NCBI GenBank assembly: GCA_023444445.1
Contig: JAEXMK010000191.1
Coordinates: 1 to 5,140 of the forward strand
Source of the DNA: Pseudomonadota bacterium
GTDB taxonomy: Bacteria > Pseudomonadota > Alphaproteobacteria > Rhizobiales > Rhizobiaceae
DNA: 5,140 nt
Direction: 5' to 3'
Each line of letters starts with the position of its first letter. Positions within the stretch are counted from its first letter, which is position 1. The notes beneath the pieces are model-generated. The model was not told where the DNA came from, did no database searches, and saw nothing but the letters and a program-made list of their open reading frames with translations. The position numbers and the translations under genes are program-made. Of the stretch, positions 5,138-5,140 are shown piece after piece.

Positions 5138-5140
5138 ACA

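Noticed and set aside
1..5140. Composite transposon or integrated element bounded by the 36-bp repeats
   Set aside because: No transposase, recombinase or cargo-type gene lies between the repeats and base composition matches ordinary core DNA. Target duplications cannot be seen because the window ends at the repeats.

Overview
The window looks like a chromosomal segment of a Rhizobiales alphaproteobacterium, most likely the Agrobacterium/Rhizobium group. The coding DNA is GC-rich. The DUF2336, DUF1491 and short DUF1254/DUF1214 families are typical of these bacteria. A perfect CtrA-type box is present, and a C-rich intergenic repeat of a kind I recall from rhizobial genomes sits at both ends. 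No transposase, phage gene, CRISPR array, tRNA or rRNA was recognised.

Layout. Positions 1-36 hold one arm of a 36-bp repeat whose exact inverted copy closes the window at 5102-5137. Positions 61-966 (minus) encode an ArgP/LysG-type LysR regulator. It is divergent from a LysE/ArgO basic amino acid exporter at 1070-1678 (plus). The 103-bp gap between them carries a T-N11-A dyad, as expected for a LysR operator. This pair is a self-contained module in which the regulator senses lysine or arginine and controls their export.

Positions 1790-2918 (plus) hold two small membrane-anchored proteins of the DUF1214 and DUF1254 families. Their genes overlap by 8 nt and are probably translationally coupled. 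Convergent to them is a small basic protein of unknown function at 2939-3130 (minus). Its start is best placed at 3130, from a good ribosome binding site.

Positions 3131-3682 form a long, relatively AT-rich non-coding stretch. It contains two inverted repeats able to form hairpins, a perfect TTAA-N7-TTAAC CtrA box, a second near-match, and four GANTC (CcrM methylation) sites within about 265 bp. It precedes a DUF2336 protein at 3683-4627 (plus), which suggests cell-cycle-linked expression. A DUF1491 protein follows on the minus strand at 4701-5057, convergent with DUF2336.

Most of the window is ordinary core genome. The points most worth checking are the cell-cycle-type control region, the 10-bp-arm inverted repeat within it, the split DUF1214/DUF1254 pair in an order opposite to the fused proteins, and the perfect inverted repeats bounding the segment.
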